Assembly: GCF_000829695.1 (NCBI RefSeq)
Contig: NZ_BBNN01000028.1
Span: 62,001-126,000, forward strand
Reading direction: 5' to 3'
DNA: 64,000 bases
Source: Streptomyces sp. NBRC 110035
GTDB taxonomy: Bacteria > Actinomycetota > Actinomycetes > Streptomycetales > Streptomycetaceae
Positions 62,766-64,000 of the stretch are shown here, piece by piece; positions within the stretch are counted from its first letter, which is position 1; every line of letters begins with the position of its first letter. Both the position numbers and the translations under genes were made by a program. The notes below the pieces were generated by a model, which made no database searches, was not told where the DNA came from, and was given only the letters and a program-made list of their open reading frames with translations.

Positions 62766-63526
62766 GGATTCCGGCGCAGCAGGTACGTGTCCATGATCCA
62801 GCCCTTGCGCTCGCGGGCCTCGGCACGCAGCTCCTCGATCCGGGGCGCCGCCTCGGCAAGCGGTCCGGCCACGAGGATCTCGTCCGGGGTGCCTATGTAG
62901 GCGCCCCAGTAGATGTCGACGTCCTGGTCCACGTACCGCCGGAAGGCCTGGTGGGCGTCCAGCATCACGACCACGTCGTCCACCCCCTGCGGGAAGCCCT
63001 CCGAGAGCCTCCGGCCGGTGGTGATCTGGACCGGTCGGCCGACCCGGTTGAGTCCCGTACGGTGCCGGGCGACGAGGGCGGAGACACTGCTGATCCCCGG
63101 AACGACGTCGTAGTCGAAGGCGACCTCGCCCCGCGCCAGGACCTCCTCGAGAATCGCGAGCGTACTGTCGTACAGCGAGGGGTCGCCCCACACCAGGAAC
63201 GCGCCGACCTGGTCCTCGCCCAGCTCATCGGCGATCAGCCGGGCGTAGATGTCCGCGCGGGCGCTGCGCCAGTCGTCGACGGCGGGGGAGTAGGCGACGC
63301 CGCCGGCCCGCCGGTCCCGCTCCGGGTCGCGCGCCTCCACGACGCGGTACACCCGCTCCGGCAGGTGCACGTCGAGCATGTCCCGGCGGAGGCCGGTCAG
63401 GTCCGCCTTCACCTCACCCTTGTCGAGGAGGAAGAACACGTCCGTGCCGCGCAGCGCCCTGACCGCCTGCAGGGTCAACTGGTCGGGGTCGCCCGCACCG
63501 ATACCGATGACATGAATCTTTCGCAC
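62753..63526 (-). CDS. cobF: Precorrin-6A synthase (deacetylating)
   Basis: 257 aa tetrapyrrole methylase: RKIHVIGIGAGDPDQLTLQAVRAL at the N-terminus (in parts), GAFLVWGDPSLYDST and VVPGISSVSALVARH for SAM binding. It methylates C-1 and expels the acetyl group of precorrin-5 in aerobic corrin synthesis, the step before CobK. GTG 63526 begins the conserved IHVIGIG motif and has a weak Shine-Dalgarno. Confidence 0.92.
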   Translation of the reverse strand: MRKIHVIGIGAGDPDQLTLQAVRALRGTDVFFLLDKGEVKADLTGLRRDMLDVHLPERVYRVVEARDPERDRRAGGVAYSPAVDDWRSARADIYARLIADELGEDQVGAFLVWGDPSLYDSTLAILEEVLARGEVAFDYDVVPGISSVSALVARHRTGLNRVGRPVQITTGRRLSEGFPQGVDDVVVMLDAHQAFRRYVDQDVDIYWGAYIGTPDEILVAGPLAEAAPRIEELRAEARERKGWIMDTYLLRRNPGDG

Positions 63527-63638
63527 GCCCCGAGTCTGCCGCACGCCACCGACGCCGGGCCCACCGCCTCCACATCTCCCCCTGCCGCCCGCCCCGTTGC
63601 AGGGGCCGCCGTCCAGGAACCTCCCGGAACCTCCCTCC

Positions 63639-64000
63639 CTACGAGCCCTGCCCCCGCGCCCCCGCCCGCAGCCGCGGCGCCCGCGCCCCGGCGTCCACGG
63701 GAACGCCGTCCCCCCGCTCGACCTCCGCCGCCAGCTCCCTGGCCCACGCGACGACACCGCCGAGGTCGATCCCGTACGGACGCGCCCTTCCCGCGCCCGC
63801 CGCCCACTCCTCGGCCGAGCCCGCCCCGCGCCGCAGCAGCCGCGCCCCGCCGGTCACGTTCCCGCGCGCCGTGTGGGTGAGCCCCACAGCGAGCTGGGCG
63901 AGCCCCCGCCACAGCTCCCGCTCCTCCTCGGGCCCCGACTTCCAGGCGTCCTCGAGCACCTCGTGCGCGTGGAACGGCTTCCCCTCGTCCAGCAGCCGCT
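63639..64000 (-). CDS. DUF309-domain protein, 5' part outside the window
   Basis: The last about 120 residues only. RLLDEGKPFHAHEVLEDAWKS and EERELWRGLAQLAVGLTHTARGN carry the HxxxE-type motif of DUF309. The C-terminus (RRGAGSAEEWAAGAGRARPYGID onward) is less conserved. The start lies beyond position 64000. Function unknown in the literature I recall; often a helical, possibly metal-binding fold. Confidence 0.88.
   Translation of the reverse strand, partial: RLLDEGKPFHAHEVLEDAWKSGPEEERELWRGLAQLAVGLTHTARGNVTGGARLLRRGAGSAEEWAAGAGRARPYGIDLGGVVAWARELAAEVERGDGVPVDAGARAPRLRAGARGQGS

Overview
This window is chromosomal DNA of a high-GC actinomycete, almost certainly a Streptomyces. The evidence is a strong G/C bias at third codon positions, many GTG/TTG starts, stop/start overlaps of the ATGA and GTGA type, a complete 'conservon' (cvnA-D), a DUF574-type SAM methyltransferase, a 42-aa LPFR-type small protein and a full Streptomyces-type hopanoid locus. 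From memory, the gene order from idi through the hopanoid operon to tdh/kbl resembles the S. coelicolor region around SCO6750-SCO6800; no alignment could be run here. No CRISPR array, prophage or complete insertion sequence was seen.

Region 1 (1-17.4 kb) is mostly metabolic housekeeping: endonuclease V; a CoA-transferase/thiolase/FadB group for acyl-CoA breakdown; a frameshifted and N-terminally truncated MerR-like regulator; a secreted S15 peptidase; a BCCT osmolyte transporter; a D-amino-acid oxidase; a conserved unknown protein; an ABC-F ATPase; and Tex. Two abutting inverted-repeat elements lie between the ABC-F gene and tex. Region 2 (17.4-22 kb) holds a 42-aa protein, an enoyl-CoA hydratase, an HdeD-like membrane protein, an anti-sigma-type ATPase, isopentenyl-diphosphate isomerase and a CDF metal exporter.

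Region 3 (22.3-29.5 kb) is a tightly packed seven-gene operon: CDP-alcohol phosphotransferase, CTP-type nucleotidyltransferase, glycerol-1-phosphate-dehydrogenase-like enzyme, second CDP-alcohol phosphotransferase, GT2 glycosyltransferase, and a TagG/TagH-type ABC exporter. Together these look like a route that makes, activates, transfers, glycosylates and exports a phospho-alcohol product of unknown structure. Region 4 (29.8-41.1 kb) is the hopanoid operon: hpnC, hpnD, a 46-aa gene, hpnE, a polyprenyl diphosphate synthase, shc, hpnG, hpnH, an ispG remnant, a class-III aminotransferase, an XRE-cupin regulator and a 40-aa membrane protein. Prenyl precursors go through squalene to hopene, then to adenosylhopane and amino/polyol side chains. 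The MEP-pathway genes I would expect in this operon are gone (dxs) or a broken stump (ispG).

Region 5 (41.1-51.3 kb) contains a tyrosine phosphatase; a LysM-M23 cell-wall hydrolase behind a ydaO-type (cyclic-di-AMP) riboswitch; an SGNH hydrolase; a metallo-beta-lactamase-fold hydrolase; and the cvnA-B-C-D conservon with an adjoining GAF protein. Region 6 (51.4-64 kb) has threonine catabolism (tdh, kbl and a LysR regulator), an MmcQ/YjbR protein, tRNA-Pro(GGG), a GOLPH3-like protein, a NUDIX protein, a DUF574 methyltransferase, Dps, a TauE/SafE permease, a lipid kinase, cobK and cobF (corrin synthesis), and the 3' part of a DUF309 gene that runs off the right edge.
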